Positions 35,873 to 45,060 of a stretch of 64,000 nt of DNA are shown one piece after another. Positions within the stretch are counted from its first letter, which is position 1, and each line of letters opens with the position of its first letter. A program made the translations under genes and the position numbers. The notes below the pieces were generated by a model that was given only the letters and a program-made list of their open reading frames with translations, was not told the origin of the DNA and made no database searches. The DNA lies in assembly GCA_944363565.1 (NCBI GenBank), contig CALVUI010000002.1, positions 1 through 64,000 of the forward strand. Direction: 5' to 3'. Source of the DNA: an uncultured Bacilli bacterium. GTDB lineage: Bacteria > Bacillota_I > Bacilli_A > RFN20 > CAG-826.

Positions 35873-37822
35873 CTAGTTTTGGGCCGGCAGGGTTCCGGTG
35901 AAGGAAACGTCGCCCGGAGAGACGATGTTGACGGTCCAGGCCTCGGTCTTGCCGGAGGCCGAGGTGTAGAACTGGCTGATCCCGACGAGGTGGAATTGCT
36001 TCCTGGTGTAGACCTCGGGGGTCAAAGTGTCCTTGACGGCTTCCCACTGGTCCTTGAAGGCTTCGAAGACGTTGGCGTCAGAGCCATAGTCATAGTAGCC
36101 GGCCGCGTAGGCCACCGATTCGGGGTTCCCGGGGTTGTAGTAGGTTTCCCCGCCGGTGAAGAACTTGTAGGAATAGGAAACCTCGGTCCCGTAGACCAGG
36201 AGGATTTCCTGGGCCATGGTGATCCGCATCTGGGAGCCGGAGTCGCTGCCGACCTTGCCCCGGAAGATGATCTTGTTCGAGGTGTTGTAGAAAGGATAGG
36301 TCTCGTTGTACTTGTTGAGGGTATGGGTCCCGCCTTCGGCGTAGTCGTTTTGGGCCTTGCCGCTCAAGGTCGAGCTCTTTTCGTCCTGGGCATAGATGTC
36401 ATCGACGAACTCGACCAGGACGTGGTTGTAGGAATAGGAAGCGGAAGTCCAATCCGCAGCCGTGACCTTGATGGGGACGATGTCGTAGATCTTCCCGTCA
36501 TCGAGGATCATGGTGTCGCGCTTGGGATCGGGGTTGATGTCCTTCCAGCTGATCCCCATCATCTGGAGGTTCCCGCCGTACTCGCTGAGGACCCCGATGA
36601 CCCGGACGTGTTGGCCCGGCTGGATCGCGGTCTGGGCGTAGGTGAAGACGTACATGCCGTAGGCTTCGACGGGCTCGGTCCCGACTTGCCCGTAATCGGG
36701 CTTGTCCTGGAAGTAGAAGGCCCCTTCGACCTTGCGGCTGACATAGCCTTCGACCGAGTAGAGGGTGTATTCGTCATTGAAGTCCGAATCGGTGCCGCCC
36801 TTGGTGGTCCCGGCGTAGATTTCCTCGAGGGTGGTCTCGACCGGATCGTCGTACCAGTAGTTGGCGTCCATTTCCCCGGAGAACATGCCACGCTTGTTGG
36901 CTTCGGCACTGCGCCTGGCCTTTTCGAAGACCTTGTAGTATTCAAGGCCCGAGTCGGCGATGGAGCCGGTCCCGTAGCTATAGCCGTTGTAGACCATTTC
37001 GAGGTTCAGGCAGCGGAAGTCGTTGATCCTGGGGTTCGCCTCGTCGGTGTACCAGACGTAGGCAAGGTTACGGCCGTTGCTGTCGGTCGTCGATTCCCAG
37101 GTCTTCTCGTCCTGGCCTTCGCCCAAAGTCGGATACATGGCCCGGCCTTGGCTTTGGAGGATGACGTGCTTGGCGCTCGAGAGCTTCGATTGGTTGAAGA
37201 GCGAAGCCGACTTCCCCCATTCCTCGAGTTCCGAGGTCGATTCGGGGGTGTCGATGGAAAGATAACGGATCTTGACGGTGTAGCCGTAATGGAGGGTCTC
37301 CATATGGGTGGTATCGCCGTCGACGTAGTTGATGAAGGCGTCTTGGTCGACGAAGGTCGTCTTCATCTGTTCGACCCCGTCCTTCCTAAAGTCCATCGTA
37401 TTGGTCCGATTCATGAGATCGTAGAAGGTCCGGTCATCGACGTTGAGTTTGAACTTCCTGGCGATGTCGACGGTTGGGTCGATGTCGAAGGTGGCGGTCA
37501 GGCGGTTGACCCCTTCCTTGAGGGTGACGGTGTAGTGGCCGGAGTTTTCCCCTTCGCCCTTGCCGTCCGCGGTCAAAACCGTCCCGTTGACGGTCACATT
37601 CCCGATGAAGTAGTCCTCGTCGGGAGTGACGGTGAAGCCGACGGTGTCGCCGCTTTTGAGGTTACTGGTATCGACGCCCTCGTCGTAGACCAAGGTCCCG
37701 TAGATCGAGCCGGCCAGCTGGTTGTTGATGGTGGCGCTGGCCGCGGTCGGACCGCAGCCGGAAAGCAAGGTCCCGCCTAATAGGAGGGCCAGGAGTCCGA
37801 AGGATAGATGTTTGGCTTTCAT
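35873..37822 (-). CDS. Secreted thermonuclease-type nuclease lipoprotein
   Basis: 649-residue lipoprotein (lipobox LLSGC, Cys23). Residues about 150-330 form a staphylococcal-nuclease (SNase) domain: VDGDT (167-171), KIRYLSIDTPES with Arg186, Asp191, Thr192 and Glu194 matching catalytic Arg35, Asp40, Thr41 and Glu43 of the S. aureus enzyme, and GRNLAYVWYTD with Arg251 matching Arg87. All key residues are kept, so Ca-dependent DNA/RNA cleavage at the cell surface is expected. An Ig-like region precedes it (30-115), and an OB-fold-like domain (about 355-440, YSVEGYVSRKVEGAFYFQDK) follows. The gene lies directly after the binding lipoprotein of an ABC importer, as nuclease genes do in Mycoplasma. 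Confidence 0.92.
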   Translation of the reverse strand: MKAKHLSFGLLALLLGGTLLSGCGPTAASATINNQLAGSIYGTLVYDEGVDTSNLKSGDTVGFTVTPDEDYFIGNVTVNGTVLTADGKGEGENSGHYTVTLKEGVNRLTATFDIDPTVDIARKFKLNVDDRTFYDLMNRTNTMDFRKDGVEQMKTTFVDQDAFINYVDGDTTHMETLHYGYTVKIRYLSIDTPESTSELEEWGKSASLFNQSKLSSAKHVILQSQGRAMYPTLGEGQDEKTWESTTDSNGRNLAYVWYTDEANPRINDFRCLNLEMVYNGYSYGTGSIADSGLEYYKVFEKARRSAEANKRGMFSGEMDANYWYDDPVETTLEEIYAGTTKGGTDSDFNDEYTLYSVEGYVSRKVEGAFYFQDKPDYGQVGTEPVEAYGMYVFTYAQTAIQPGQHVRVIGVLSEYGGNLQMMGISWKDINPDPKRDTMILDDGKIYDIVPIKVTAADWTSASYSYNHVLVEFVDDIYAQDEKSSTLSGKAQNDYAEGGTHTLNKYNETYPFYNTSNKIIFRGKVGSDSGSQMRITMAQEILLVYGTEVSYSYKFFTGGETYYNPGNPESVAYAAGYYDYGSDANVFEAFKDQWEAVKDTLTPEVYTRKQFHLVGISQFYTSASGKTEAWTVNIVSPGDVSFTGTLPAQN

Positions 37823-37835
37823 GTTCTGCTATTCC

Positions 37836-39371
37836 TTATAGGACAGCCGCGCGGCAGGCGTTGTAGGCGTTTTGGAGGGCCTCCTTGGGGCTGTAATTGG
37901 AGTTGACTACCTGGGCGATGATTTCGTCCATCTGGTCGCGGGCCACGTCGGAGCCGATGAAGACGTCGCTGGTGATGTACTTGTCGCGGAGGTCCTTGGT
38001 GGCGTTGGGTATGGCGTACTTGAGGTCGAGGTCGGCCTTGGCGATCCAGTCGATATAGGTCTGGGTTTCGAAGCAGCTTTCCCGGACCGGGTCATAGGAA
38101 GACTCGAGGGCCATGGTGACGTTGTTCTCGGTTTCGGCCATGGCCTTGTAGAAGAGCCAGGCACCCTTTTGGACGTAGGGATCGTTCTGGATGAAGAAGC
38201 AGATCGAGGGGCCCTGCATGATGTAGAGCTGTTGCCCGTTGGCATAGGGCACCGGGGCCAAAGAGACCCGGAAGTTGCTCGAGACGTTGTAGGAGGAGCC
38301 GCCGGTCGAACCGATGGTCATGGCGGTCCTGAGGTCCGTGAAGAGGGTGTTGGTGTAGTTGACGCCCGAGGTGTTCCCGGTGACAAGGACCTTTTCCCTG
38401 ATGAGGCCGGTGAGTTCGGTCAAGAAGGTTTCGGTCTGCTCATTGTTGAAGAGGAATTGGTTGGCCAAATCCCCGCCTTCCGGCTGGTTGGTGGTATAGG
38501 GGATGTCACGTTGGGCCAGCTGGCTGATCATGAGGTTGGCGTCGCTGTCGTAGCCGACCGGATAGAACTCGCCGGTGACGTTTTCGGCCTGGCGGTCGGC
38601 GATCATCTGGCGGCCGAGGGCCACCATTTCGTCCCAGGTGGTCGGGACGTCGTAGGTGTAGCCGTCATGATCCTCGACCCATTTCCGGAGGTCGCCTAGC
38701 TGTTTGTCCGTGGCCTTGGCCCCGGCCGCGCTCACCACGGCCCGCTTGGCCTCGAATTCGCCATTGCCCTTGAACTTGGCGCTATTCTGGAGGTTGTCCC
38801 CGCTGAAGTAGTTCTCGTTGTAGTACATGATTTCCGTCGACTTGTAGAAGGGCATCGACCAGGTTCCTTCGAACTGGTAGTTCCTGCCTTCGTCGAGAAA
38901 TTCGTCGACGAAATCGTCGAGTTCGTCTTGGCTATAGCCGAATTCGGGGTCGGCGATGTAGTTGTCGACCTGGTAGACCGAGGACATGTAACGGTCGCTC
39001 GTGATGTACTGGGAGATGGAGTCGGGGTAGGCCATGGTCAGGGCCGGGACTTCGCCGCCGGCCAGACGGGTTCTGACGGCATCGTCGAGGTCATCGTAGG
39101 TGCCGGCCACCTGGTCGAGAACGACCTTGTACTTGCCCTTGTATTGCTCGTTGAATTCCTCGACGATCCGTTCGACCTGCGTGGTCCGGTTATGGCCCAT
39201 CGAGTGCCAGAAGGAAACGGTCACTTCGCTGGTCGGATCCCCTTCGGGAAGAATGGGGTTGATGTCGGCGTCGCTGAGGACGGCGGTCGGACCGCAGGAC
39301 GAGAGGGTGAGGGCGCTTGCGCCTATGAAGGCGGAAACGGCGACTAGACTTAGGACTTTCAGCTTTTTCAT
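37836..39371 (-). CDS. ABC importer substrate-binding lipoprotein (family 1)
   Basis: 511-residue lipoprotein (lipobox TLSSC, Cys26). The body is a family 1 extracellular binding protein of the sugar type: TVSFWHSMGHNRTTQVERIVEEFN near residue 52, ALTMAYPDSISQYI, the hinge region TWSMPFYKSTEIMYYNENYF (about 168-188), and late GSTGGSSYNVSSNF and QGPSICFF segments. Sequence motifs place it with glycerol-phosphate/oligosaccharide-type binding proteins. Its real substrate is open, because its operon partners include a nuclease. AGGAGG precedes the ATG; 16 nt separate it from the permease gene. Confidence 0.92.
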   Translation of the reverse strand: MKKLKVLSLVAVSAFIGASALTLSSCGPTAVLSDADINPILPEGDPTSEVTVSFWHSMGHNRTTQVERIVEEFNEQYKGKYKVVLDQVAGTYDDLDDAVRTRLAGGEVPALTMAYPDSISQYITSDRYMSSVYQVDNYIADPEFGYSQDELDDFVDEFLDEGRNYQFEGTWSMPFYKSTEIMYYNENYFSGDNLQNSAKFKGNGEFEAKRAVVSAAGAKATDKQLGDLRKWVEDHDGYTYDVPTTWDEMVALGRQMIADRQAENVTGEFYPVGYDSDANLMISQLAQRDIPYTTNQPEGGDLANQFLFNNEQTETFLTELTGLIREKVLVTGNTSGVNYTNTLFTDLRTAMTIGSTGGSSYNVSSNFRVSLAPVPYANGQQLYIMQGPSICFFIQNDPYVQKGAWLFYKAMAETENNVTMALESSYDPVRESCFETQTYIDWIAKADLDLKYAIPNATKDLRDKYITSDVFIGSDVARDQMDEIIAQVVNSNYSPKEALQNAYNACRAAVL

Positions 39372-39387
39372 GGATACCTCCTACTTT

Positions 39388-40308
39388 TTAGCCTTTGATG
39401 CCGGCACGAGAAACGCCGCGCATGATGTATTTCCTAAAGAAGATGAAGACGAGGAGTAGCGGCACGGTGACGATGACGGTGGCGGCCATCTGGGCCCCGG
39501 CATCGTTCGGGTTGGTAAGGGAGTCGAAGGTGCTCCGGAGGGCGTTGGTGACCAGATACAGTTCCCGGTGGCCAGAGGTAATGAGGTTAGGCCACACGTA
39601 GGAGTTCCAGGCCCCCATGAGCTTGAGGATGAAGATGGTGATGAGGGTCGGCATGGCCAGAGGGACCATGACCTTCCAAAGGAACTGCCAATCGGACTTC
39701 CCGTCGACCTTGGCCGCCAGGTAGAGTTCGTTGGGAATCTGCTTGAAGTTCTGCCTAAGCAGGTAGATGTAGAAGATCGAGACCATGAAGGGGAGGATCA
39801 TGGCGGCGTAGGCCCCGAGGGCGTTTTGGCCGCCGGTCATCCCGAAGAGGGAGACGGTGATGTAGTTGGTGATGACCATCATTTCCCCCGGGATCATCAT
39901 GGTGGAGAGGAGAATCATGAAGCAGGCATCGCGGCCCTTGAATTCGAGACGGGCGAAGGCGAAGGCGGCGAAGATGGTGGTAACCAAGGTCCCAAGGGTC
40001 GAGACGACCCCGACGATCAGGGTGTTGGTGATGACGGTCCCGAAGTCCATCCTGGAGACGGCCTGCGAGTAGTTTTCCCAAAAGATGACGGTCGGCCAGT
40101 AGGTCTGCTCCATCTGCTGGATTTCGGCCCCGGTCTTGAGGGAGGTGATGATCATCCAGTAGAAGGGGAAGAGCATCAACAGGGCCATGAAGACGAGGAA
40201 GAGATAGGTGATGACGAGGCCGACGATCCTAAGGGTCAAGGAAAGGACCCGTTGCTGATCGACGTTGAGCCGGTCGTTTTTAAGCACCAAAACCAAATCG
40301 TTATTCAT
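39388..40308 (-). CDS. ABC importer permease, MalG/UgpE type
   Basis: 306 residues, six helices. Typical opening helix ITYLFLVFMALLMLFPFYWMIITSLKT, then TNTLIVGVVSTLGTLVTTIFAAFAFARLEFKGRD, and the EAA loop NELYLAAKVDGKSDWQFLWKVMVPLAMPTL. WNSYVWPNLI in the late region is also characteristic. One base separates it from the partner permease gene upstream. Forms the membrane channel with that partner. Confidence 0.95.
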   Translation of the reverse strand: MNNDLVLVLKNDRLNVDQQRVLSLTLRIVGLVITYLFLVFMALLMLFPFYWMIITSLKTGAEIQQMEQTYWPTVIFWENYSQAVSRMDFGTVITNTLIVGVVSTLGTLVTTIFAAFAFARLEFKGRDACFMILLSTMMIPGEMMVITNYITVSLFGMTGGQNALGAYAAMILPFMVSIFYIYLLRQNFKQIPNELYLAAKVDGKSDWQFLWKVMVPLAMPTLITIFILKLMGAWNSYVWPNLITSGHRELYLVTNALRSTFDSLTNPNDAGAQMAATVIVTVPLLLVFIFFRKYIMRGVSRAGIKG

Positions 40309-40309
40309 A

Positions 40310-41236
40310 TCAGTAATGGACCCTCTTCTTGGAGACCATGAACTGGATCCCCGTGAATATCAGAATGATGATGAAGAGTATGACGGCAGCGGCCGAGGCG
40401 TATTGGACCCGGTTTTGGGCAATCTGCTGGTAGATGAAGTAGACGACCGTCTTCATGGTGTCGGGCCCGGTCGTCGAATCGAAGAAGCCGCCGGAGTCGC
40501 CGAAGAGACCGATGACGGAGTCGTATTCTTTGAAGGCCCCGATGAAGGAAGTGATCATGACGTAGAGGATCTGCGGCGATAATAGGGGCACGGTGATGCG
40601 CCAGGTCGTCTTGATGCGCCCGGCCGCGTCGATCTTGGCGGCGTCATAATACTGCTGGTCGATGTTTTGAAGGCCCCCTAGGAAGATGAGGATCTTATAG
40701 GGAAGCGAGTGCCAGACGATGTAGAAGGAAAGGGCGAAGAGGGCAGCCCAATAGTTGACCGATTGGCCGGTATCGGGGTTGTAGGTCAGCCAGCTGATCT
40801 GGGTGTGAAGGATCGAGTTGAAGACGCCGAAACGGGAGTCGAAGATGACGGCGAAGACCATGCCGATGGCGATCGAATTCGTGACGTAGGGCAAAAAGAA
40901 GATGGTTTGGAGCAACTTCTTGACCGCCGGGATCGAATTGAGGCCGATGGCGATCAGCAAAGCCACGATGATGGAAATCGGAACGGTGATGAAGGTGATG
41001 AGGAGGGTATTGGGCAAGGCCGTCTGCATGACGTCCTTGAAGTAGACCCCGTTCGGAGAAAGGATCTGGACGTAGTTTTCGAAGGTGAAACCCTGGGACG
41101 TACCGTTCGTGTAGTTATAGCCCTTCAAGAAGGAAACGACGAAGGTATTGATGATCGGGTAGAACGTGAAAACCGCCAGCAGAATGATGACCGGAGCAAG
41201 ATAGAGCCAGGCTTTCCAGTTGTTTTTGGTTTCCAT
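40310..41236 (-). CDS. ABC importer permease, MalF/UgpA type
   Basis: 308 residues. First helix AWLYLAPVIILLAVFTFYPIINTFVVSF, typical for UgpA/MalF, then NTLLITFITVPISIIVALLIAIGLN and the EAA loop NIDQQYYDAAKIDAAGRIKTTWRITVPLLSP. The start at 41236 lies one base after the ATPase stop codon and has GGAG upstream; the in-frame extension to 41281 is inside that gene. Works with the MalG-type partner. Confidence 0.95.
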   Translation of the reverse strand: METKNNWKAWLYLAPVIILLAVFTFYPIINTFVVSFLKGYNYTNGTSQGFTFENYVQILSPNGVYFKDVMQTALPNTLLITFITVPISIIVALLIAIGLNSIPAVKKLLQTIFFLPYVTNSIAIGMVFAVIFDSRFGVFNSILHTQISWLTYNPDTGQSVNYWAALFALSFYIVWHSLPYKILIFLGGLQNIDQQYYDAAKIDAAGRIKTTWRITVPLLSPQILYVMITSFIGAFKEYDSVIGLFGDSGGFFDSTTGPDTMKTVVYFIYQQIAQNRVQYASAAAVILFIIILIFTGIQFMVSKKRVHY

Positions 41237-41237
41237 A

Positions 41238-42707
41238 CTACTCCAGGTAGATTCTCTCTTCCGTTTCTCCGTCGAAAACAAAGAGCTTGTTGGGACGGAT
41301 GGCGAACTTCATGACCCCAATCGTGGCCTTGATGTCGCTATCGACGATGATCTTGATCTCGTCCCCGAGCAGCTTGTCGTGATCGGCCACGAGGCTCATG
41401 TCGCGCCCCATGGTCACGATCTGCTTGACCTTGAGGGAGAAGACCTTGTCCTCTTCCTTGGTGTGTTCGTCGGCTAGGAACCCTTCGGGACGGATCCCGA
41501 CATAGACCTTCTTGTTTTGGACGAAGGCGGGATTGGTCATGATCTTTTCCTTCCCGATGTAGAGGGCCCCGTCCTTGATCTCGCCGTTGAAGACGTTGAT
41601 CGGCGGGGTACCGAGGAACTTGGCGACGAAGAGGCTATGCGGGTCGTTGTAGACGTTCTGAGGGGCATCCTCCTGCATCTTGACCCCGAGCTTCATGACG
41701 ACGATGCGGTCGGAGATGCTCATGGCCTCTTCCTGGTCGTGGGTCACGAAGACGGTGGTGATGCCGGTTTCCTTTTGGATGCGGCGGATTTCCTCGCGGG
41801 TCTGGAGCCGCAGACGGGCGTCGAGGTTGGACAAAGGTTCGTCGAGCAAAAGCACGCGGGGCTTCTTGACCAAGGCCCGGGCGATGGCGACGCGTTGCTG
41901 CTGGCCGCCGCTAAGCTCGGAGGGCTTGCGGGTCAGATAGTCCTGGATTTGGACCAGGCGGCTCGTCTCTTGAACCAATTCGTCGATTTCGTCATTGGTG
42001 AGGCGGCGGACCACTTCGATCGTGTCCCCGTCCTCATCGAGGTATTCGAAGGCTTCATTGAGCTTGATGCCCTTGGCATTAAGCTTCGCGATGGTGGCCT
42101 TTTCGGCTTCCTCGAAGCCCTTGAGGATTTCGTTGACCTTGGCTTCCCTGGCCCCCTCATCCAATAGATGGAGGCCGTAGCCGTAGATCTTCTTGGCCAT
42201 CGAAGTCACGATGTGGTACTTGAAGACCAGGCGCCGGGCGGCGGCTTGCTTGCTGATCTTGCCGCTATATTCGCTAGCTAAGATTTCCCCGACGATCCCT
42301 TCGAGGTCCTTGGTCAACAAGGCCTTGATCTTCCGGTTGTACAAGATGCCGGTGGCCTTCTTTGTGGTCTTGGCCCGGAGATTGGTCAGGGGGAACTTGA
42401 CGTTATCGTAAATCGTCATGTGGGGGTAGAGGGCGTAGTTTTGGAAGACTAGGCCGATGCCCCGCTTCTCCGGAGGGAGATTGGTGACGTCCTCGTCACC
42501 GAACCAGATCTCGCCTTCGGTCGGCTTCTTGAGGCCGGCGATCATGTAGAGGGTGGTGGACTTCCCGCATCCGGAAGGGCCGAGCAGGCCGAGCAATTCC
42601 CCATCCTTGATGTCGAGGTTAAAATTATCGACGGCGGTCGTGTCGGGGATGTTCTTCTTCGGATTTCCCGGGAAAACCTTGGTCAGGTTCTTGATCGTGA
42701 TTTCCAT
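41238..42707 (-). CDS. ABC importer ATPase, UgpC/MsmX type with helical insertion
   Basis: 489 residues. Walker A GPSGCGKST (43-51), Q-loop VFQNYALYPHMT (87-98), signature LSGGQQQR (265-272), Walker B LLLDEP, H-loop FVTHDQEEAM, and the C-terminal OB-type regulatory domain. About 125 residues (112-238), charged and helical, are inserted between the Q-loop and the signature. Sugar ABC ATPases are normally about 370 residues without this. The Mycoplasma genitalium UgpC-like ATPase next to its membrane nuclease gene is also enlarged (recalled, not checked). The ATG is 14 nt after a TATAAT and has no Shine-Dalgarno sequence. First gene of the operon. Confidence 0.93.
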   Translation of the reverse strand: MEITIKNLTKVFPGNPKKNIPDTTAVDNFNLDIKDGELLGLLGPSGCGKSTTLYMIAGLKKPTEGEIWFGDEDVTNLPPEKRGIGLVFQNYALYPHMTIYDNVKFPLTNLRAKTTKKATGILYNRKIKALLTKDLEGIVGEILASEYSGKISKQAAARRLVFKYHIVTSMAKKIYGYGLHLLDEGAREAKVNEILKGFEEAEKATIAKLNAKGIKLNEAFEYLDEDGDTIEVVRRLTNDEIDELVQETSRLVQIQDYLTRKPSELSGGQQQRVAIARALVKKPRVLLLDEPLSNLDARLRLQTREEIRRIQKETGITTVFVTHDQEEAMSISDRIVVMKLGVKMQEDAPQNVYNDPHSLFVAKFLGTPPINVFNGEIKDGALYIGKEKIMTNPAFVQNKKVYVGIRPEGFLADEHTKEEDKVFSLKVKQIVTMGRDMSLVADHDKLLGDEIKIIVDSDIKATIGVMKFAIRPNKLFVFDGETEERIYLE

Positions 42708-42721
42708 ATGTCTTACGACGA

Positions 42722-42749
42722 ATTATAACAAGGCCCCTTCGGGCCGTAA
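42722..42749 (-). promoter_or_regulatory. Promoter of the nuclease/ABC operon
   Basis: Minus strand: extended -10 TGTTATAAT (hexamer 42722-42727), 16-nt spacer, -35 TTACGG (42744-42749). The spacer contains a 5-bp hairpin (42732-42736 with 42741-42745) that may be the weak terminator of the RDD gene upstream. Predicted 5' UTR is about 8 nt. Confidence 0.7.
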
Positions 42750-42785
42750 ATCGCCACTAGGAAAGAAAAAACTTCAAAATGAAGT

Positions 42786-43748
42786 TCATTTCTCCTTGAT
42801 GTTGGGATTGAAGAGGCTGGCCCTCCCCTTCCGGTCCTTGTAGACGAGGTAGTCCCCGTAGTCGAGGTAGATGTCCCTTCCCCTGGCGTCCACCGAATAC
42901 TGGTTGAGGACGTATTCGGCCAGGTCCTGCTGGCGTTTTCCAAACATCTGCATGGCCACCGAGACGATCTCCGGAAGCAGGAAGGAAAATAAGCCAAGCC
43001 AGAGATAGACGAAATAGATGAAGAGGAAGCGGAGGAGGTATTGTCCCACCGAGGGGGTAAGGGCGTTCCTATAAAGTAGGGCCACCCCCATCATCTTGCG
43101 CCCGATCGTCATCCTTCCCCGCTTCCAGGCGGTCAGCGGGAGGACGAGCCAAAAGACCGTCACCGAAAGGGTCATGGAGACGGATATTTGGATGAAGGAA
43201 GACCAGAAATAGAAACGGGTCGTCTCGGCATAGACCGGATTCGAAGCCAGGTACCCGAGGGCGTGGAAATCGAGCTCGTCGCAATAAAAGTCGAAGAGAT
43301 ACTGGGGATTTACGTCGTTTTCAACCAAATTGCCATTTTCGTCCTCGACAAAGAGGAAGGTGACACCCTCCACGGCCCCTTCTTTGCGGTCGTCATACCC
43401 CTCCAAGGCCTCCTGATCGCAGAAATCGGGGTTCAGGTAGAACTCCCCGAGGGCCTCGGCCAGGAGGTCCTTCTTCTCACGGGTCGAGAGGGCCCCATCG
43501 GCCCGGTAGTACTCGGATAGTGATTTCCCGTCGATATATAGACCGGATTCTTCTTGGATCGCGCTTCTTTGGGCCGCCACCCCCTTGAACCACTCGGTCT
43601 CGTTGAGGGCCATGTTCGATAAACCGAAGACGAGGAAGCCGACCAAAACGATGAAGAAAAGGTCGATCAGCATGGCGACGAAGCGCCGCCAAATGGGGGC
43701 GACCCGGTATTCGAGCTCGGTCTTCCCTTCCTGCTTATTGTCTTCCAC
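42786..43748 (-). CDS. RDD-family membrane protein with external domain
   Basis: 320 residues. RDD-family traits: the opening APIWRRFVAMLIDLFFIVLVGFLVFG with an Arg followed by Asp in helix 1, a helix near 188-212, and the cytoplasmic loop WKRGRMTIGRKMMGVALL before the last helix. Between helices 1 and 2 lies about 130 residues of acidic, exported sequence. RDD proteins are poorly understood; some transport ions or solutes. It overlaps the preceding RDD gene by 14 bases. Confidence 0.85.
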   Translation of the reverse strand: MEDNKQEGKTELEYRVAPIWRRFVAMLIDLFFIVLVGFLVFGLSNMALNETEWFKGVAAQRSAIQEESGLYIDGKSLSEYYRADGALSTREKKDLLAEALGEFYLNPDFCDQEALEGYDDRKEGAVEGVTFLFVEDENGNLVENDVNPQYLFDFYCDELDFHALGYLASNPVYAETTRFYFWSSFIQISVSMTLSVTVFWLVLPLTAWKRGRMTIGRKMMGVALLYRNALTPSVGQYLLRFLFIYFVYLWLGLFSFLLPEIVSVAMQMFGKRQQDLAEYVLNQYSVDARGRDIYLDYGDYLVYKDRKGRASLFNPNIKEK

Positions 43749-44982
43749 CTGACACTCCCCTTTCTTCCAACGGGGTACCCGCTTCGCTCACTTCCGTGTC
43801 CTTGACCAAAAGGCCGGCCACGGCCTCGGCCAAGCCCTGGTGTTCTTTCCTAGCCAGGCTCAGGATCGTCGATCCGAGGCCTAGTAGCAAGGAAGCAAAG
43901 ACCAAATAAGCCAGGGAAAAGCCGCCTCCTAGATCGAGGAACAAGAGGCCGAGGGCGCCACTGGAAAGAAAATACATAGACAAACCGATCGAGGAAAAGT
44001 GAATCGGTAGGCGGACCAGGCTCTTGATGAGGAACCGCCACCACTCGGGCTCGGTTTCGTCGACCGCGGAATAGCCCAAACGGAAGGCCTTGATCCCGAT
44101 CGTCTTCCCGTTTTTAAAGAAAATCGGGGGCAGGCCTTCCAATAAACCAAAGCCCAAGACCAAGCAGAGGGAAAAGACGAGGATCATCGTCGAGTAATAG
44201 TTTCTGGTTGCGTTCACCAAGGAAGCATTGGCCTCCAGATAGGGGGCGTATTTCGTCTGGACTTCGGAAACGAAGACGTCGGAAGCCCTGACGTAAGCGT
44301 TCCGGTAATAATAGTAGGTCCCTAAAACATTGTCCGACTGATCCCCATAGACGAAATAATCGGCCAAAAGCCGGGCCTCTTCGAGTTTGATCGACTGGTA
44401 GATGGGAAGCCTTCCATCGATCTCCTCGAAGTGGCCGAGGTCTTCATAGCCCATCGCCACCTCATAGAGGTAGCCTTCCTTGTCTGAGGAATAGTCCACT
44501 CCGTTATAGACGAACTCCCCGATCCCCTGGCCCGCTTCTTCTTTGAAGAAGAGGAAGTAATAGGAAAGGGGGTCGTTGGGATAGGGTTCTTCCTCGGCGC
44601 CAAAGTTCAAGAAGGTATCCTTTTCCTCGACCTTAACCGCCCCGTCCTTGGAGGGGTAGCTTTCGTCATGGAGGCAATACGAGGTCTTGGCCAGGGTTTG
44701 GAGATAGAGGTCCCCCATCTTGAAGGCGTCCATGATCTCGAGATCGTCCCCATAGAATTGGAGGTGGGTCGCGGAAATGATGGAGGTCGCCTCCTTTCGG
44801 GAAGCCTCCATCGCCTTTCCGTTTTCGATCGTGGAAGGCAAGGCCGAAAAGATCGGGATCCCCACCACCCACATCAGCAAGAAGGAAAGGACGAAGATGA
44901 GGCCGTAGTCGAGGAGGCCGGCCCAAAAGCATTTGCCCGCGGCGGCCACCGCGTTGTTCTTGTAACGGCTATATTCCTTCAT
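43735..44982 (-). CDS. RDD-family membrane protein with large external domain
   Basis: 415 residues from the ATG chosen at 44982. Helix 1 is AGLLDYGLIFVLSFLLMWVVGI with the family Asp; about 190 exported residues follow (near 45-240), then a helix, the hallmark loop FFKNGKTIGIKAFRLGY and further helices. The chosen ATG is seven bases after a TAAAAT hexamer (44990-44995, with -35-like TTTACT at 45012-45017) and has no Shine-Dalgarno sequence. An in-frame TTG at 45012 adds ten residues but would lie on the promoter. Co-translated with the next RDD gene; possibly the two form a heteromer. Confidence 0.82.
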   Translation of the reverse strand: MKEYSRYKNNAVAAAGKCFWAGLLDYGLIFVLSFLLMWVVGIPIFSALPSTIENGKAMEASRKEATSIISATHLQFYGDDLEIMDAFKMGDLYLQTLAKTSYCLHDESYPSKDGAVKVEEKDTFLNFGAEEEPYPNDPLSYYFLFFKEEAGQGIGEFVYNGVDYSSDKEGYLYEVAMGYEDLGHFEEIDGRLPIYQSIKLEEARLLADYFVYGDQSDNVLGTYYYYRNAYVRASDVFVSEVQTKYAPYLEANASLVNATRNYYSTMILVFSLCLVLGFGLLEGLPPIFFKNGKTIGIKAFRLGYSAVDETEPEWWRFLIKSLVRLPIHFSSIGLSMYFLSSGALGLLFLDLGGGFSLAYLVFASLLLGLGSTILSLARKEHQGLAEAVAGLLVKDTEVSEAGTPLEERGVSGGRQ

Positions 44983-45014
44983 CACCGGGATTTTACGCAA
45001 AAAAGAGGACAAGT

Positions 45015-45042
45015 AAAGAAAAGCCCCGGGTTACCCCGGGGC
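45015..45042 (-). terminator. Terminator of the Ig-like lipoprotein gene
   Basis: Perfect 8-bp stem GCCCCGGG/CCCGGGGC (45035-45042 with 45023-45030), 4-nt loop, then UUUUCUUU on the minus strand. Confidence 0.88.
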
Positions 45043-45060
45043 CTTGGGCGCAGATGAAGA

